From the NCBI RefSeq assembly GCF_015070385.1, contig NZ_JADCSA010000004.1:87446-151445 (forward strand): a stretch of DNA of 64,000 nt, read 5' to 3'. The notes beneath the pieces were generated by a model. It was not told where the DNA came from. It searched no databases and saw only the letters and a list, made by a program, of their open reading frames with translations. The first letter of the stretch is position 1; every line of letters starts with the position of its first letter. Below, piece after piece: positions 62,959 to 64,000 of the stretch. Position numbers and translations under genes: made by a program. The stretch comes from Nocardioides malaquae. GTDB taxonomy: Bacteria > Actinomycetota > Actinomycetes > Propionibacteriales > Nocardioidaceae.

Positions 62959-62979
62959 AGGCTAGCCGTTGGGCATACT
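62959..62979. promoter_or_regulatory. Divergent leaderless promoters of serS and PAP2-DAGK
   Basis: Minus strand: TAGCCT (62959-62964) 6 nt before the serS ATG. Plus strand: CATACT (62974-62979) 7 nt before GTG 62987. The two start sites are only 34 bp apart, so the polymerases must compete. Confidence 0.55.
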
Positions 62980-62986
62980 CGACCGC

Positions 62987-64000
62987 GTGCTGGATCGAAC
63001 CCGACCGAAGCTCCTGACCGCCGCCGGTCTGTGCGCCCTGCTCTTCGCGGCGCTCGCGCTCGCGGTGAACGGCGAGCGTACGCCCCTGACCGCCGTCGAC
63101 GACCTCGGCATGGAGGCCGCGGGCTGGGTCGAGCAGCACTCGTTCCTCACCACCGTGCTGCTGCTGGTCGAGGACGCCTTCAACACCATCGGCATGACGG
63201 TGCTGACCGTGCTGCTGGCCGCCACGCTGTGGTGGAAGAAGCACCCACGGGCCGCGGCGATCACCGTCGTGGTCATGCTGGTGACCTCCCTGCTCACCAC
63301 GGGACTCAAGCTCTGGCTCAGCCGGGCGCGACCCGACTGGCAGGAGGCCGTCGGGCTGCACGACTCGATGAGCTTCCCCTCGGGCCACGCGTCGTCGATC
63401 ACCGCCTTCACGGGTCTGCTGGCGGTGCTGGCGGTGATCTTCGTGCGCAAGCAGACGATGCGACGTCTCGCGGTTTCGGGCCTGGCACTGCTGTGGCTGC
63501 TCGTGGTCGCCGACCGGGTGCTGCTCGGGCGCCACTACCCCACCGACGTCATCGCCGGCAGCCTGTTGGCCCTGTCGGTGCTCTTCGTGGCCCTGGTCTG
63601 GTTCGACCCGCGCCCGCGCAGCATCGCCGCCACCTCCGAGCCGATGCCGGAGGTCTACACCTCCGCCAAGCGGCTCGCGGTGGTGCTCAACCCGATCAAG
63701 GTCGAGGACGTCGGCGCCTTCCGCAACCTCGTCACCAACCTGGCCCGTGACGCCGGCTGGCAGGCACCCAGCTGGCACCTGACGACCGTCGAGGACCCGG
63801 GCACCGGCATGGCTGCCGCTGCGGCCGCCGAGGGCGTCGACCTCGTGCTGGTCTGCGGGGGCGACGGCACGGTGCGCGAGGTCTGCGCCGAGCTCGCCGG
63901 CACCGGCATCCCGGTCGGGATCATTCCCGCGGGCACCGGCAACCTGCTGGCGCGCAACCTCGAGATCCCGCTCTACATCCGCTCCGCGATCGACGTCGGC
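62987..64000 (+). CDS. PAP2 phosphatase / diacylglycerol kinase-like fusion (3' partial)
   Basis: 338 codons, no stop before the window end. Membrane part (about residues 1-205) with PAP2 motifs KLWLSRARP (KxxxxxxRP), FPSGHAS (PSGH) and RVLLGRHYPTD (RxxxxxHxxxD), and about five membrane helices. From about residue 225 a diacylglycerol/sphingosine kinase catalytic domain begins: KRLAVVLNPIKVEDVGAF, VCGGDGTVREV, IPVGIIPAGTGNLLARNLEIPL. A lipid phosphatase joined to a lipid kinase suggests recycling of undecaprenyl phosphate or phosphatidate. GTG 62987 has CATACT 7 nt upstream. Confidence 0.85.
   Translation, partial: MLDRTRPKLLTAAGLCALLFAALALAVNGERTPLTAVDDLGMEAAGWVEQHSFLTTVLLLVEDAFNTIGMTVLTVLLAATLWWKKHPRAAAITVVVMLVTSLLTTGLKLWLSRARPDWQEAVGLHDSMSFPSGHASSITAFTGLLAVLAVIFVRKQTMRRLAVSGLALLWLLVVADRVLLGRHYPTDVIAGSLLALSVLFVALVWFDPRPRSIAATSEPMPEVYTSAKRLAVVLNPIKVEDVGAFRNLVTNLARDAGWQAPSWHLTTVEDPGTGMAAAAAAEGVDLVLVCGGDGTVREVCAELAGTGIPVGIIPAGTGNLLARNLEIPLYIRSAIDVG

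Noticed and set aside
61433-63778. Long minus-strand frame spanning PAP2-DAGK, serS and HAD genes
   Set aside because: Shadow of three well-supported genes.

Overview
The window is about 64 kb of very GC-rich chromosome from an actinobacterium. I infer a Nocardioides-like member of the Propionibacteriales. The pointers are a bacterial proteasome activator (Bpa), an F420-type (DUF385) enzyme, a mycothiol-dependent isomerase-fold protein, a DUF1707 protein, and many start codons preceded at 6-7 nt by a TANNNT -10 box (leaderless transcripts). The genus is an inference; no rRNA gene is present.

Layout. (1) 1-9410: the 3' part of a polyunsaturated-fatty-acid/polyketide synthase (PfaA-like ACP-ACP-KR, then a KS-AT-DH-PPTase protein), a free ACP, an alpha/beta hydrolase and a macrolide-type glycosyltransferase. 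All are tightly coupled and probably make a glycosylated lipid or polyketide. (2) 9412-12634: a DUF385 oxidoreductase and an ABC-F ribosome-protection ATPase with an upstream leader peptide, divergent from menB. (3) 12619-26339: an integrated genomic island flanked by 16-bp direct repeats, the left one being the last 16 bp of menB. It carries a tyrosine integrase and excisionase, a relaxase remnant, a toxin-antitoxin-chaperone (HigB-HigA-SecB-like) cassette, a frameshifted gene, and a five-gene overlapping operon: hsdM-hsdS-hsdR, then a 723-aa protein that looks like a degenerate methyltransferase with an HsdS-like recognition domain and a C-terminal HEPN-type domain (R-x4-H), then a CxxC/EH/CxxCN (HNH-like) protein. 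(4) 26348-33722: menB's displaced terminator, a SWIM/SNF2 helicase, and a HEAT-like plus SWIM protein pair. (5) 33747-41739: housekeeping and stress genes (DUF1707 protein, AlkD-like, sirtuin, GAF histidine kinase, acyl-CoA dehydrogenase, lipoprotein, VIT transporter, RNA ligase/CPDase). (6) 41771-44813: a three-gene cassette of N-formylglutamate amidohydrolase-like, QEGLA (DUF1704) metallopeptidase-like and ATP-grasp proteins. (7) 44963-51239: an MDMPI-fold protein, pntAB, upp, tadA with its partner, and tRNA-Ser(CGA). (8) 51263-64000: membrane proteins, a stand-alone biotinyl carrier, a nitrilase, a MobA/quinone-oxidoreductase in-frame fusion, bpa, two HAD hydrolases, serS, and a PAP2-diacylglycerol-kinase fusion running off the end.

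The main candidate for a new system is the type I R-M operon extended by the HEPN-type and HNH-like genes. It resembles, in logic but not in sequence order, the known coupling of EcoprrI to the HEPN anticodon nuclease PrrC. Two dispersed inverted-repeat families were also found: a 42-bp one, present both inside ACP linkers and between genes, and a 71-bp intergenic one. All similarity calls are from memory of family motifs; no database search was run.
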